64,000 nucleotides of DNA from Paenibacillus monticola (GCF_009664975.1 NZ_WJXB01000015.1:120741-184740), one strand, 5' to 3'. Counted from the stretch's first letter, positions 23,249-32,465 are shown. The notes: generated by a model from the letters alone, not told the origin. Made by a program: numbers and translations.

Positions 23249-24793
23249 TTACTTGCGGCTGACGATCATGGATTGTCCGGTCATTTCCGCAGGTTGCGGA
23301 AGTCCCATCAGATCCAGAATAGTTGGGGCTACATCCGCGAGGATGCCCTTATCGCGCAGCACTACATTTTCATCGGTTAGGATGAATGGAACTGGATTCG
23401 TTGTATGAGCCGTGAATGGGCGACCGTCTTCGTCAAATACCATATCAGCATTGCCGTGGTCAGCGATTATAATCACTACGCCACCTTTGGCAACAACAGC
23501 GTCTACTACCATACCTACACACTCATCTGTTACTTCTACAGCCCTAATAGTAGGTTCCAGCATGCCGGAGTGTCCAACCATGTCAGGATTAGCGAAGTTA
23601 AGGATAATGGCATCTTGTCTTTCAGCTTCGATCTCGGCTACGCAGGCCGCAGCCACCTCGTATGCACTCATCTCAGGCTGTAAGTCATAGGTTGCCACTT
23701 TGGGCGAGTTAATTAGGATACGTGTTTCGCCAGGAAGTTCATGATCACGTCCACCGCTGAAGAAGAAGGTTACATGCGGATACTTCTCAGTTTCCGCTAT
23801 ACGCAACTGCTTCTTGTTCTGCTGTACAAGCACTTCACCTAAGGTATTGTCCAGGTTCTTCGGTGAATAGGCAACGAAGCCTTTCACCGTTTCGCTGAAT
23901 GTGGTCAGGCATACGAAGTGTAAATTGTGTGGGAACAAGGGCCCACGGTCGAATCCTATGAAATCCTGGTTAGTGAACACTTGCGACAGCTGGATCGCAC
24001 GGTCTGGACGGAAGTTGAGGAAGATGACAGAATCGCCACTCTCTACCGACGTTACAGGCTTGCCTTCGCTGTCTACAATAACGCTTGGTTCTACGAATTC
24101 ATCAAACACAGAGTTCTGGTACGATCCAGTGATGGCTTGCAGCGCATCTGTGTATTTCGGGCCTTCGCCATAAACCATGGCACGATAGGCCTTCTCTACA
24201 CGTTCCCAGCGTTTGTCACGGTCCATCGCATAATAGCGTCCGGATACCGTAGCAATTGTACCCACGCCGACTTCCTCAATCTTAGCCATAAGTTCCTGAA
24301 CGAACTTTTGACCACTATCGGGAGGTACGTCGCGGCCATCCATGAAAGCATGGATATACACTTCATGCATATCTTCTTTCTTGGCAAGATCCAGCATGGC
24401 GAACAGATGCTTAATATGACTGTGCACTCCGCCGTCTGATACAAGCGCATATAAGTGGAGCTTTTTACCTGTTGATTTAGCGTGTCTTACCGCTGCAACC
24501 AATGTTTCGTTGTCAAAAAACTCCCCGTCGCGGATAGACTTATCGATGCGGGTCAAATCCTGATATACGATCCGGCCAGCGCCAATATTTAAGTGTCCCA
24601 CTTCGGAGTTACCCATTTGCCCTTCAGGCAAACCAACAGCCTCGCCGCAAGCAGTAAGGGTGGTATTGGGATATTGTTGCAGGTAACGGTCATAATTAGG
24701 CTTGTTGGCTTGAGCAACAGCGTTGCCTTCAGTCGTTCCGCGCAAACCGAAACCATCCATGATAATTAAAGCTACGGGTCTTGGTGCTGACAT
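23249..24793 (-). CDS. gpmI: 2,3-bisphosphoglycerate-independent phosphoglycerate mutase
   Basis: The 514-residue Mn-dependent mutase interconverts 3- and 2-phosphoglycerate. IIMDGFG at the start and GQMGNSEVGHLNIG (catalytic Ser63) identify the alkaline phosphatase-fold enzyme; VIIIADHGNAD holds C-terminal metal ligands. The start lies 3 nt after the tpiA stop, so translation is coupled. Part of the cggR-gap-pgk-tpiA-gpmI-eno operon. Confidence 0.98.
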   Translation of the reverse strand: MSAPRPVALIIMDGFGLRGTTEGNAVAQANKPNYDRYLQQYPNTTLTACGEAVGLPEGQMGNSEVGHLNIGAGRIVYQDLTRIDKSIRDGEFFDNETLVAAVRHAKSTGKKLHLYALVSDGGVHSHIKHLFAMLDLAKKEDMHEVYIHAFMDGRDVPPDSGQKFVQELMAKIEEVGVGTIATVSGRYYAMDRDKRWERVEKAYRAMVYGEGPKYTDALQAITGSYQNSVFDEFVEPSVIVDSEGKPVTSVESGDSVIFLNFRPDRAIQLSQVFTNQDFIGFDRGPLFPHNLHFVCLTTFSETVKGFVAYSPKNLDNTLGEVLVQQNKKQLRIAETEKYPHVTFFFSGGRDHELPGETRILINSPKVATYDLQPEMSAYEVAAACVAEIEAERQDAIILNFANPDMVGHSGMLEPTIRAVEVTDECVGMVVDAVVAKGGVVIIIADHGNADMVFDEDGRPFTAHTTNPVPFILTDENVVLRDKGILADVAPTILDLMGLPQPAEMTGQSMIVSRK

Positions 24794-24796
24794 AAC

Positions 24797-25549
24797 TTAC
24801 TTCGCCCCCTCAACCAATGAAACGAAGGAAGCAGGCTGCAAGCTGGCGCCGCCGACAAGTGCACCGTCGATGTCGCTTTGACCCATATACTCAGTAACGT
24901 TCTCAGGCTTCACGCTGCCGCCGTATTGGATACGAACCGCATCAGCTGTTGCATCATCATACAGATCTTTTACAAGACTGCGGATATATGCAATAACTTC
25001 GTTAGCATCTTGTGAAGTTGAAGATTTACCTGTGCCAATGGCCCAGATAGGCTCGTAAGCAATGACTACTGTAGCCGCTTGTTCGGCAGTTACACCGGCA
25101 AATGCGCCTTCAGTTTGTACTTTACATACAGCTTTAGTCTGATCTGCTTCACGTTCTTCAAGCTTCTCGCCTACACATACGATAGGAGTGATACCGTGAC
25201 GGAATGCTGCATGCAGCTTCTTGTTCACAATTTCATCTGTTTCGCCAAAATAAGCACGACGCTCAGAGTGACCGATGATTACATAATCCACGCCAAGATC
25301 ACTCAGCATTACGCCGCTAATCTCGCCAGTGTAAGCACCATTATCTTCGAAATGCAGGTTCTGTGCGCCAATCTTGATCTTTGTACCTTTTGCCGCTGCT
25401 ACCAATGCTGGCAGGTTAGTAAATGGAGCGCAGATAACAGTCTCTACGCCTTCTACTTCTGCTTGGCCTTTGATTTCGGCGAAAAAGCTTTCCGCTTCTG
25501 GAATAGTCTTAAACATCTTCCAGTTGCCAGCGATTATTGGTGTTCTCAT
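24797..25549 (-). CDS. tpiA: triosephosphate isomerase
   Basis: The 250-residue TIM barrel interconverts dihydroxyacetone phosphate and glyceraldehyde 3-phosphate. Catalytic residues Lys11 (AGNWKM), His94 (IIGHSERR) and Glu166 (AYEPIWAIGTG) are all present, as is the phosphate loop GGSVKPEN. AAGGAGG precedes ATG 25549. The gap to pgk is 27 bp and to gpmI 3 bp. Confidence 0.98.
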   Translation of the reverse strand: MRTPIIAGNWKMFKTIPEAESFFAEIKGQAEVEGVETVICAPFTNLPALVAAAKGTKIKIGAQNLHFEDNGAYTGEISGVMLSDLGVDYVIIGHSERRAYFGETDEIVNKKLHAAFRHGITPIVCVGEKLEEREADQTKAVCKVQTEGAFAGVTAEQAATVVIAYEPIWAIGTGKSSTSQDANEVIAYIRSLVKDLYDDATADAVRIQYGGSVKPENVTEYMGQSDIDGALVGGASLQPASFVSLVEGAK

Positions 25550-25576
25550 GACTTGGTTTGCCTCCTTAATAACGTC

Positions 25577-26758
25577 TTACTTGTCGTTCAGTGCTTCTAC
25601 ACCTGGAAGCGCCTTGCCTTCCATGAACTCGAGTGATGCGCCACCGCCTGTGGAGATATGATCCATTTGTTCAGCCAGGTGGAATTTTTCTGCTGCAGCT
25701 GCGGAGTCACCGCCACCGATAACAGTGTAACCTTCAGTTGTTGCACAAGCTTGAGCTACGGCCAGCGTACCTTCCGCGAAGATATCGATTTCGAACACGC
25801 CCATAGGTCCGTTCCAGACAACTAGCTTGGAATTTTTGATAATGTCAGCATAAATTGCGCGAGTCTTAGGACCAATATCAAGACCCATCCATCCTGCAGG
25901 GATTTCATTGAATGGAACAATTTTAGTGTTGGCATCCGCACCAAATTTGTCAGCAACGACAACGTCTACTGGAAGCACAAAGTTTTTGCCAAGCGCTTTT
26001 GCTTTCTCGATGAATCCAAGAGCGGCATCAATTTTGCTGTTATCTACGAGTGATTCACCAATTTCGAAGCCTTGAGCCTTGGTGAAAGTGTAAGATAGAC
26101 CGCCACCGATCAGCACGTTGTCAGCCAAAGTCAACAGGTGATCAATTACATCAATCTTGTCTTTAACCTTGGAACCGCCAATGATAGCTGTGAAGGGACG
26201 TTCTGGGTTAGTAAGAGCTTTACCTAGAACGGATAATTCTTTCTCCATCAATAGACCGGATACAGCGGGCAGGAAATGAGCGATACCTTCTGTCGATGCA
26301 TGTGCACGGTGAGCCGCGCCAAAAGCATCATTGACGAATAGGTCAGCCAGTTCAGATAACTGCTTAGCGAATTCAGGATCGTTTTTTTCTTCACCAGGGT
26401 AGAAACGAACGTTCTCAAGAACGAGTACATCGCCTTCACCAAGCTCAGCAACTTGTGCTTTTACAGCATCGCCAATAGCTTCGTCAGCTTTTGCTACCGG
26501 TTGGCCAAGTAGCTCAGACAGACGCACTGCAGCAGGTGTAAGACGCATGGAATCAACAAATTGGCCATTTGGACGTCCCAGATGACTCGCCAAAATAACC
26601 TTTGCACCATGTTCGATCAAATATTTAATGGTTGGAAGCGTCTCACGGATACGTGTATCATCTGTAATTTTTCCATCTTCCAAAGGCACATTAAAATCTA
26701 CACGCATAAATACGCGTTTACCCTTTACTTCTACATCACGGACACTCTTTTTGTTCAT
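25577..26758 (-). CDS. pgk: phosphoglycerate kinase
   Basis: The 393-residue enzyme makes ATP from 1,3-bisphosphoglycerate. RVDFNVPL at ~20, ASHLGRP, and the C-terminal ATP site GGGDSAAA are recognisable. The ATG at 26758 has GGAGG upstream; a longer frame to 26836 would start inside the intergenic hairpin and is unlikely. It follows gap in the operon, separated by a 12-bp hairpin. Confidence 0.98.
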   Translation of the reverse strand: MNKKSVRDVEVKGKRVFMRVDFNVPLEDGKITDDTRIRETLPTIKYLIEHGAKVILASHLGRPNGQFVDSMRLTPAAVRLSELLGQPVAKADEAIGDAVKAQVAELGEGDVLVLENVRFYPGEEKNDPEFAKQLSELADLFVNDAFGAAHRAHASTEGIAHFLPAVSGLLMEKELSVLGKALTNPERPFTAIIGGSKVKDKIDVIDHLLTLADNVLIGGGLSYTFTKAQGFEIGESLVDNSKIDAALGFIEKAKALGKNFVLPVDVVVADKFGADANTKIVPFNEIPAGWMGLDIGPKTRAIYADIIKNSKLVVWNGPMGVFEIDIFAEGTLAVAQACATTEGYTVIGGGDSAAAAEKFHLAEQMDHISTGGGASLEFMEGKALPGVEALNDK

Positions 26759-26823
26759 AATTATTTCCTCCACACCCAAAATTGTTTCAATCCCGAATCC
26801 AAGGAATATCTTTCCATTTAGAA

Positions 26824-26856
26824 AGAGCGGAAACAAGGAAAGTCTGTTTCCGCTCT
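26824..26856 (-). other. intercistronic hairpin between gap and pgk
   Basis: A perfect 12-bp stem (AGAGCGGAAACA at 26824-26835 with TGTTTCCGCTCT at 26845-26856) has a 9-nt loop. No T-tract follows on the minus strand (TTTCTAAATGG), so it is more likely an mRNA-stability or partial-attenuation element than a full terminator. Confidence 0.65.
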
Positions 26857-26883
26857 ATAGTTGATACTTATAGTAAGTCGGTC

Positions 26884-27894
26884 TTATTTAGCAAGTTTTG
26901 CAAAGTGTTCCAAAGTACGAATCAATTGTGCAGTGTAGGACATTTCATTGTCATACCAAGCAACTGTCTTAACCAGCTGTTTGTCGCCAACAGTCATAAC
27001 TTTAGTTTGTGTAGCATCAAACAGGGAACCGAAAGTCATACCTTTAACATCGGAAGATACGATTTCATCTTCAGTGTAGCCGTAAGTATCAACATCGGAA
27101 GCTGCTTTCATTGCTGCATTGATTTCTTCTACAGTAACTGGTTTTTCAAGAACTGTAATAAGCTCAGTCAGGGAACCTGTAGCTACTGGAACACGTTGAG
27201 CTGCACCGTCCAATTTGCCTTTAAGTTCTGGAATTACCAAGCCGATTGCTTTAGCAGCACCGGTAGTGTTAGGGATAATGTTCTCAGCCGCTGCGCGAGC
27301 ACGACGGAAGTCTCCTTTAGCGTGCGGAGCATCCAAAGTGTTTTGGTCGCCAGTGTAAGCATGAATTGTAGTCATCAAACCTTGAACGATACCGTAGTTG
27401 TCTTGTAGAACTTTTGCCATAGGAGCCAGGCAGTTTGTTGTGCAAGATGCGCCGGAAATAACAGTCTCAGTACCATCAAGAATATCATGGTTAACATTGT
27501 AAACGACAGTTTTCATGTCGCCAGTAGCTGGAGCGGAGATTACTACTTTCTTAGCTCCACCTTTCAAATGTTTCTCAGCTGCTTCTTTAGTAGTGAAGAA
27601 ACCAGTACATTCAAGTACGATATCAACGCCGAGCTCGCCCCAAGGCAATTCTTCAGGGTTGCGGTTTGCAAGAACCTTAACTTCTTTACCGTTTACTTTG
27701 AAGAATCCGTCATGAACTTCAACATCACCCTTGAAAGTACCTTGAGTTGTATCATATTTAAGCAAATGAGCAAGCATCTTAGCGTCAGTCAAGTCATTGA
27801 TTGCTACCACTTCGATACCTTCCACATTTTGAATACGGCGGAATGCAAGGCGTCCAATACGTCCAAAACCATTAATACCAACTTTTACAGTCAT
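26884..27894 (-). CDS. gap: glyceraldehyde-3-phosphate dehydrogenase (glycolytic)
   Basis: The 336-residue NAD-dependent enzyme has the Rossmann start VGINGFGRIGRL, catalytic Cys151 (SGASCTTNCLAP) and His178 (TTIHAYTGDQ). Linkage to cggR marks it as the glycolytic GapA form. AGGAGG precedes ATG 27894. A stem-loop ~40-57 nt upstream could be a processing or stabilising site for the gap mRNA. Confidence 0.98.
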   Translation of the reverse strand: MTVKVGINGFGRIGRLAFRRIQNVEGIEVVAINDLTDAKMLAHLLKYDTTQGTFKGDVEVHDGFFKVNGKEVKVLANRNPEELPWGELGVDIVLECTGFFTTKEAAEKHLKGGAKKVVISAPATGDMKTVVYNVNHDILDGTETVISGASCTTNCLAPMAKVLQDNYGIVQGLMTTIHAYTGDQNTLDAPHAKGDFRRARAAAENIIPNTTGAAKAIGLVIPELKGKLDGAAQRVPVATGSLTELITVLEKPVTVEEINAAMKAASDVDTYGYTEDEIVSSDVKGMTFGSLFDATQTKVMTVGDKQLVKTVAWYDNEMSYTAQLIRTLEHFAKLAK

Positions 27895-27931
27895 TAAATA
27901 GTTCCTCCTAGAATTCATTTTATTTATTCAA

Positions 27932-27951
27932 GACAAGCCGTGAAGCTTGTC
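27932..27951 (-). other. stem-loop between cggR and gap
   Basis: GACAAGC (27932-27938) and GCTTGTC (27945-27951) form a 7-bp stem with a 6-nt loop, ~40 nt before gap. In Bacillus subtilis the cggR-gapA transcript is cut near a stem-loop at this position, leaving a stable gapA mRNA; the same use is inferred here. Confidence 0.55.
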
Positions 27952-28010
27952 AAGACAACAATGTTAAGTATAATGCAAAACGACCTTCGGCGCTCCCCAT
28001 ATTATGGAAT

Positions 28011-29063
28011 CTATAGGGTTAGTTGTAAATGTCGATCGATTTCTTTACCGATTTCTACAGCTGCGGCTTCGTCCGTAACCAGAATATCCTCCTGCCCAAA
28101 ACGCAGCATGGCATGAATAGCTTTGGCCTTGCGTTTGCCTCCAGCAATACCGACTACAATTTCTGTCCGAATAATATCCTCCAGGCGCAATCCCATGGTA
28201 AGCATTGTGTGTACAACCTCACCATCTTCATTAAAGTAATAGCCAAATGATTCAGCTACTGCTCCTTCTTCCTGGATCTCGGAGACTGTTGCTTCATCGA
28301 GCTTGCGGCGTCGGGTCATTTCAATGGCATCCCCGATCCCGTGTACAATAATACGCGAACTGCGGATGATTTGTACAATCTCGCCAATATTGGAGTCTAA
28401 AGCCAGGGATTGAAAAGCATCCTCAGCAAGCAAATCAGGCACATGCAGCAGCCTATAATTCGCTCCGACCCGTTTGGCCATTGTTGAGGCAATGGTGTTC
28501 GCTTGAATCTCCATGCTTTCTCCCAAACCGCCGCGCGCCGGTACGAACCAGGCGTTCTTATAGTATAGGGATAGTGGCGGTGTCAGCTGATCGGCCATTT
28601 CGGCCAGCGTCGAACCACCCGTAACGGCGACTGTATCGTCTGAACGCAACTCGCCTAGCAATGCCTTGGCGCCTGCGCGCCCAAGCTCACGTTTTGTGAA
28701 CGGTGATGTTTCACAATCACCCGGCACAACGATTACTTTGTTCAGACCATACGTTGTTCGAATCTTCTCTTCCAGATCATCCAGACCGAATAGGCTCTTG
28801 GCGATCGGCTCCAGTAAGTCAAGCAGTCCGCGCCCGGCATCGCTAACGCGCATACCCACGCTCTCGATCTCTATAAGCCCTTGCGATTTCAGAAGATCTG
28901 TCTCGGCACGCAGTACCCGCTCTGTCATATCCAGCGAAGCAGCCAGCGTTCTACGGCCAATAATATCGGACAACATGATCTGATGAAGAATCGTATACCG
29001 TCTCTTAAGGGTTTCCATGAGATCAGGCAAAAGCTGCTTTTGAATTTCTAATAAGTTACGCAT
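28011..29063 (-). CDS. cggR: central glycolytic genes regulator CggR
   Basis: The 350-residue SorC/DeoR-type repressor has an N-terminal HTH (RRTLAASLDMTERVLRAETD, ~35-60) and a sugar-binding domain (VPARGGLGE, ITGGSTLAEM-like VAVTGGSTLAEM, GIAGGKRKAKAI). Fructose-1,6-bisphosphate relieves repression in Bacillus. It heads the glycolytic operon and has a matching operator just downstream of its promoter, so it should repress itself and gap through eno. GGAG precedes ATG 29063. Confidence 0.95.
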   Translation of the reverse strand: MRNLLEIQKQLLPDLMETLKRRYTILHQIMLSDIIGRRTLAASLDMTERVLRAETDLLKSQGLIEIESVGMRVSDAGRGLLDLLEPIAKSLFGLDDLEEKIRTTYGLNKVIVVPGDCETSPFTKRELGRAGAKALLGELRSDDTVAVTGGSTLAEMADQLTPPLSLYYKNAWFVPARGGLGESMEIQANTIASTMAKRVGANYRLLHVPDLLAEDAFQSLALDSNIGEIVQIIRSSRIIVHGIGDAIEMTRRRKLDEATVSEIQEEGAVAESFGYYFNEDGEVVHTMLTMGLRLEDIIRTEIVVGIAGGKRKAKAIHAMLRFGQEDILVTDEAAAVEIGKEIDRHLQLTL

Positions 29064-29101
29064 GCTTTCACTCCTGCTATTACTCTATTCCCTTGTTCAT
29101 G

Positions 29102-29171
29102 GTCTCAAAACGTCCCGGGCTAACTTTTTAAGTCCCACCCTCATTCTAACTAAATTTCACACGAAGTGCAA
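29102..29171 (-). promoter_or_regulatory. cggR operon promoter and CggR operator
   Basis: Minus-strand -35 TTGCAC (29171-29166), 17-bp spacer, -10 TAGAAT (29148-29143). Directly downstream (29137-29102) lies TGGGAC-N6-AGTT-N4-CGGGAC-N6-AGAC. This has the same spacing as the Bacillus CggR operator CGGGAC-N6-TGTC-N4-CGGGAC-N6-TGTC. The repeats cover and follow +1, the position used for roadblock repression. Confidence 0.85.
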
Positions 29172-29346
29172 GTCTTCCGAGAGTAGAATTCGCAACCTCT
29201 TTTCATCTTATACATGCAGAGCAACATGAAATGGCCTCTCGAGGTATGGACTAAGACATAATACCTTGTCCTATTCACCTGAAGCATTGAACGTTATTAT
29301 TACTCCATTGCTTTTACACTATAATTATAGTATAATGAATTCTATT

Positions 29347-29421
29347 GCGCCCGTGGTCCAATGGATATGACGGAGGCCTCCGAAGCCTTAGATCCAAGTT
29401 CGATTCTTGGCGGGCGCACCA
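29347..29421 (+). tRNA. tRNA-Arg (CCG)
   Basis: Acceptor GCGCCCG pairs with CGGGCGC, the anticodon stem GAGGC/GCCTT encloses CTCCGAA (anticodon CCG), and CCA is encoded at 29419-29421. It is a single gene with its own terminator. Confidence 0.95.
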
Positions 29422-29474
29422 TATTTTACACTTTATACATGCAATTAACAGCAGTTATACTACTGTTTAACCAA

Positions 29475-29500
29475 AGAGCCACTTGCTGGCTCTTTTTTTT
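29475..29500 (+). terminator. terminator after tRNA-Arg
   Basis: AGAGCCA (29475-29481) and TGGCTCT (29487-29493) form the stem; a run of T follows to 29500. It insulates the clpP promoter just downstream. Confidence 0.9.
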
Positions 29501-29509
29501 ATCTATAAG

Positions 29510-29549
29510 TTTGACTTTCTTTGACTTTTTGTTTGAATTTGTTTATCAT
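29510..29549 (+). promoter_or_regulatory. clpP promoter with CtsR box
   Basis: -35 TTGACT (29521-29526), 17-bp spacer and -10 TATCAT (29544-29549). TTTGACT-TTC-TTTGACT (29510-29526) is the complement of the CtsR direct repeat AGTCAAA-N3-AGTCAAA and overlaps the -35, so heat and protein stress should induce clpP. Confidence 0.88.
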
Positions 29550-29614
29550 GTGGTTAACACGGTAATAGTAAAAATAAATACATTCGAATATCTAATTTCA
29601 AGGAGGTTTTCCAC

Positions 29615-30211
29615 GTGAGTTATATTCCTATGGTAGTAGAACAGAGCAACCGCGGTGAGCGTGCTTATGACATCTATTCCCGCCTACTGAAGGACCGCAT
29701 CATTTTCCTCGGAACGGAGGTTAATGACGTGGTGGCCAATTCCATCATCGCACAAATGCTGTTTCTGGCTGCCGAGGATCCTGAGAAGGACATTCACCTA
29801 TATGTGAACAGCCCAGGCGGATCCATTACTGCGGGTATGGCTATTTTTGATACAATGCAGTACATCAAACCGGATGTTTCCACGATCTGTGTGGGTATGG
29901 CCGCTTCCATGGGAGCATTCCTGCTAAATGCCGGTGCTAAAGGCAAACGTTTCGCGTTGCCAAACAGTGAAATTATGATTCATCAGCCTCTCGGTGGTGC
30001 TCAAGGCCAAGCTTCGGACATCGAAATTCGTGCACGCCGTATCCTTAAGCTGCGCGACAAGCTGAATGGTATTCTGGCTGAACGTACAGGCCAACCGCTA
30101 GAGAAGATTGAGAAAGATACAGACCGCGATTACTTCATGAGTGCTGCTGATGCTGCCGCTTATGGTATCGTCGATAAAGTTATTGAGAAAACACTGCCTA
30201 CCGGCGTGTAA
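29615..30211 (+). CDS. clpP: ATP-dependent Clp protease proteolytic subunit
   Basis: The 198-residue serine peptidase forms the ClpP chamber used with ClpX, ClpC or ClpE. The catalytic triad is exact: Ser98 (GMAASMG), His123 (MIHQPLGG) and Asp172 (DTDRDYF). AAGGAGG lies 8 nt before the GTG start at 29615. A single-gene unit: CtsR-type promoter upstream and a 21-bp perfect hairpin terminator downstream. Confidence 0.98.
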   Translation: MSYIPMVVEQSNRGERAYDIYSRLLKDRIIFLGTEVNDVVANSIIAQMLFLAAEDPEKDIHLYVNSPGGSITAGMAIFDTMQYIKPDVSTICVGMAASMGAFLLNAGAKGKRFALPNSEIMIHQPLGGAQGQASDIEIRARRILKLRDKLNGILAERTGQPLEKIEKDTDRDYFMSAADAAAYGIVDKVIEKTLPTGV

Positions 30212-30224
30212 GCTATATCTATAT

Positions 30225-30279
30225 AAACGAAGAGGCTGTCCCCTACCATTAATATGGATAGGGGACAGCCTCTTCGTTT
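30225..30279. terminator. bidirectional terminator clpP / SGNH hydrolase
   Basis: A perfect 21-bp stem (arms 30225-30245 and 30259-30279, AAACGAAGAGGCTGTCCCCT...) with a 13-nt loop ends in T runs on both strands. It serves convergent clpP and the SGNH gene at 30300. Confidence 0.95.
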
Positions 30280-30299
30280 TGCGTATAAGCCACTAAGTT

Positions 30300-30935
30300 T
30301 CAGCCCAGCATGCCATAACCTAACGCGTTTAACCGATCAGCAATGACGCGATAACCCCGCCCATTGGGATGTAAATGGTCAATCGACAGCAGTCCGCGCT
30401 CATTTCCGGAGAATTCACTATAGATAGAGGCAAAGCCACAGATCCGGTTGCTATACTGCGAGGCATACCTGTTGAATTGCTGTACCCATTCTGTTGCTTG
30501 AGACATTTGGGGATATGGGTTGTATAAACCCACAATTCGTATGATGTAAGGCTCGCGACTTCCCGATTTCAGCTGTTGCAGTGTAGTCATAATTTCAGCA
30601 AAGTTCTGTTTGCACTCCTCTAAGGCTCTGCGCAGCACTCTGGATGGATCTCTTTGCCCAGCTGTCGATTTAGCTGCACGGATTAGATCATTGCCTCCAA
30701 TAGACAGTGTTATCAATTCAGCTCCCTGGAGTGCTTGACGGTAAACGGGGTTACCGCGTAGACGCTGCTCCAGCCCAGCTGTGGTCAAGCCATTGACTCC
30801 CAGGTTTGTGGAGACCACATTAGAACGAAGCCTCCCCTCTGCCATACTGCGGTATACTGGAACGAAACCATTCCCCGGCAAGGCTCCAAAGCCTGTCGTC
30901 AAGGAGTCCCCAATCGCGGTATACTGATAACTCAC
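30300..30935 (-). CDS. SGNH/GDSL family hydrolase (lysophospholipase L1-like)
   Basis: The 211-residue protein has block I YTAIGDSLTTGFGA (nucleophile Ser10), block III SIGGND with oxyanion residues, and block V IDHLHPNGRGY with Asp and His. No signal peptide, so it is probably cytosolic. The family hydrolyses esters or thioesters of lipids and small molecules. It is a single gene convergent with clpP. Confidence 0.88.
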   Translation of the reverse strand: MSYQYTAIGDSLTTGFGALPGNGFVPVYRSMAEGRLRSNVVSTNLGVNGLTTAGLEQRLRGNPVYRQALQGAELITLSIGGNDLIRAAKSTAGQRDPSRVLRRALEECKQNFAEIMTTLQQLKSGSREPYIIRIVGLYNPYPQMSQATEWVQQFNRYASQYSNRICGFASIYSEFSGNERGLLSIDHLHPNGRGYRVIADRLNALGYGMLG

Positions 30936-31054
30936 AGCTCTCCCCCCTTGTTCATACGCTAGCTTATCTATTCAGCATATGAAATGCGGGTAAATCTGGG
31001 AACGGGGTGATGTCCCCAGCCCGCATTAGCGGAGAGACAACATTTTACTCCGCC

Positions 31055-32161
31055 TTATTTAAGGGCAGCGAATGGACTACTTCCATCCGGCAGCAATTCC
31101 TTGAAGGCAAACTCATATTGAGGGAACCCTGAAGCATAGGCTGTATATTCATAAAGCTGGAAGAAAACTACCAGTTTCCCGTCCTTCACATAATAGTTCT
31201 TCTCTGTATTGAGTCCGTTGAAGCCGCCTAGGTAGCCGCCCTCTGCCTTAATCAGCTTGGACAGCTTGGTATTGAGGTCTTTCTTATAATTAGGGTTGGC
31301 CTTCAGCAAATCCCCGATTAAAAGGCGTTTTCCATCCTTCAGAGAGAACGTAAACGCATTGCGGTAAGTCATGCCGTGAGCACCCCCAAGATAGCTGTAC
31401 TGGTTAGTAATTAGGCTCAGAATACCATCCTCGTTGTAAGTGATCACATAGCCTCCATCGAATTCATAGGGCCGTTCGTCTGCAGATTTATTCGCAATCT
31501 CCTTCTCCGCTTCCATCGCAAACTTGGTAAAGGTCTGTTTGATCGTGTCGTTGATCGTTTGCTGCGCATTGGCATTCGCCAATCCGCTGAACTGCGGGTA
31601 ATCCAGCTTGATCGGAGCGTCCTTACGGTCTTTGACAATACTCTCCGTCGTTATAATAATCGTATTCTGCGGTTTGCTGATTATATTCAACCGACCTGTA
31701 GCCGCACTCCAGTCTCCTTTGTACCCCAGGAAATCGCTGAGCAATTCAAACGGAACGAAGATCCGGTTGTTGATGTTTTTCGCCTGATACTCGTTAATAT
31801 AAAAGTTATTGACGGAGATTGAAGTCTCGTAATCCGTTACCGTCAGCTTAACCTTCGATGTCCCTTTACCGTTTGTGTAGGCTTTCTCCAGCTTATCATA
31901 GCTCAGAGGCATTCCGAGCGAATCGCGCAAAAAAGTGACCGGAACCCATACTTTCCCCTCACTGACAATCCCCGTCTGCTGGGTGATTCTCCCGTTCACC
32001 TTCAGTACAACCTGAGAATCGCTAGCTTTCACTGGAGACGTAGCAGTTGCCGCTGCAGCCTGACTGGTCCCTGCAGGCAAAAGCCCTCCGCTTAGCAGCA
32101 ACCCTGCCGCCATGATGCCCACACCGATTCTACGGGCCTGTTTCTTCTTGATGTTATTCAT
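31055..32161 (-). CDS. secreted copper amine oxidase N-domain / DUF3298-type protein
   Basis: The 368-residue protein has a signal peptide (ARRIGVGIMAAGLLLSGGLL, cleavage near TSQAAAA). A stalk domain of the copper amine oxidase N-terminal type follows at ~45-170 (VKVNGR-like LKVNGRITQQ, VPVTFLRDSLG, FVPFELLSDFLGY). The C-terminal part (~185-360) with YLGGAHGMTYRNAFTFSLKDG resembles DUF4163/DUF3298, also seen in RsiV-like and PdaC proteins. It should be extracytoplasmic, bound to wall or free. AAGGGG precedes ATG 32161. Function unknown. Confidence 0.8.
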   Translation of the reverse strand: MNNIKKKQARRIGVGIMAAGLLLSGGLLPAGTSQAAAATATSPVKASDSQVVLKVNGRITQQTGIVSEGKVWVPVTFLRDSLGMPLSYDKLEKAYTNGKGTSKVKLTVTDYETSISVNNFYINEYQAKNINNRIFVPFELLSDFLGYKGDWSAATGRLNIISKPQNTIIITTESIVKDRKDAPIKLDYPQFSGLANANAQQTINDTIKQTFTKFAMEAEKEIANKSADERPYEFDGGYVITYNEDGILSLITNQYSYLGGAHGMTYRNAFTFSLKDGKRLLIGDLLKANPNYKKDLNTKLSKLIKAEGGYLGGFNGLNTEKNYYVKDGKLVVFFQLYEYTAYASGFPQYEFAFKELLPDGSSPFAALK

Positions 32162-32202
32162 ACGATTATCCCCTTCCGCTGGTACGATGATAGACTTGAT
32201 AT

Positions 32203-32217
32203 GATATTCAGAATATC
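32203..32217. promoter_or_regulatory. palindrome upstream of the secreted protein gene
   Basis: GATATTC-A-GAATATC is a perfect 15-bp palindrome 42 bp before the ATG at 32161. A TTGTTT-like hexamer lies upstream on the minus strand but the promoter is not clear. No regulator is assigned. Confidence 0.35.
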
Positions 32218-32382
32218 GGAGAAACAATCTACTTACCGATCTCATTCCACCCTTCTCATTATAGAGAAGAAAGGAACTACGGTTGTTACAACGCTCCTTA
32301 CAGTTTCTTAGTATTTCATTAGCTATTTCAAGAATCTTATTACATTTCTTTAAACATAATGAGACAATTTCCCCTTCACTGT

Positions 32383-32426
32383 AAAAAAAAGAGGCACTCC
32401 TCCGCTGTTAAGCGGAAGATTACCTC
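32383..32426 (-). terminator. terminator of the SIMPL gene
   Basis: On the minus strand GAGGTAATCTTCCGCT pairs (with wobbles) with AGCGGAGGAGTGCCTC around a 4-nt loop, followed by eight T. It lies 40 bp after the stop at 32466. The rest of the 304-bp gap to 32161 shows only AT-rich sequence. Confidence 0.85.
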
Positions 32427-32465
32427 CAGAATTTCGGTACATAGAAGTCGCATTCAAAAGAATGC

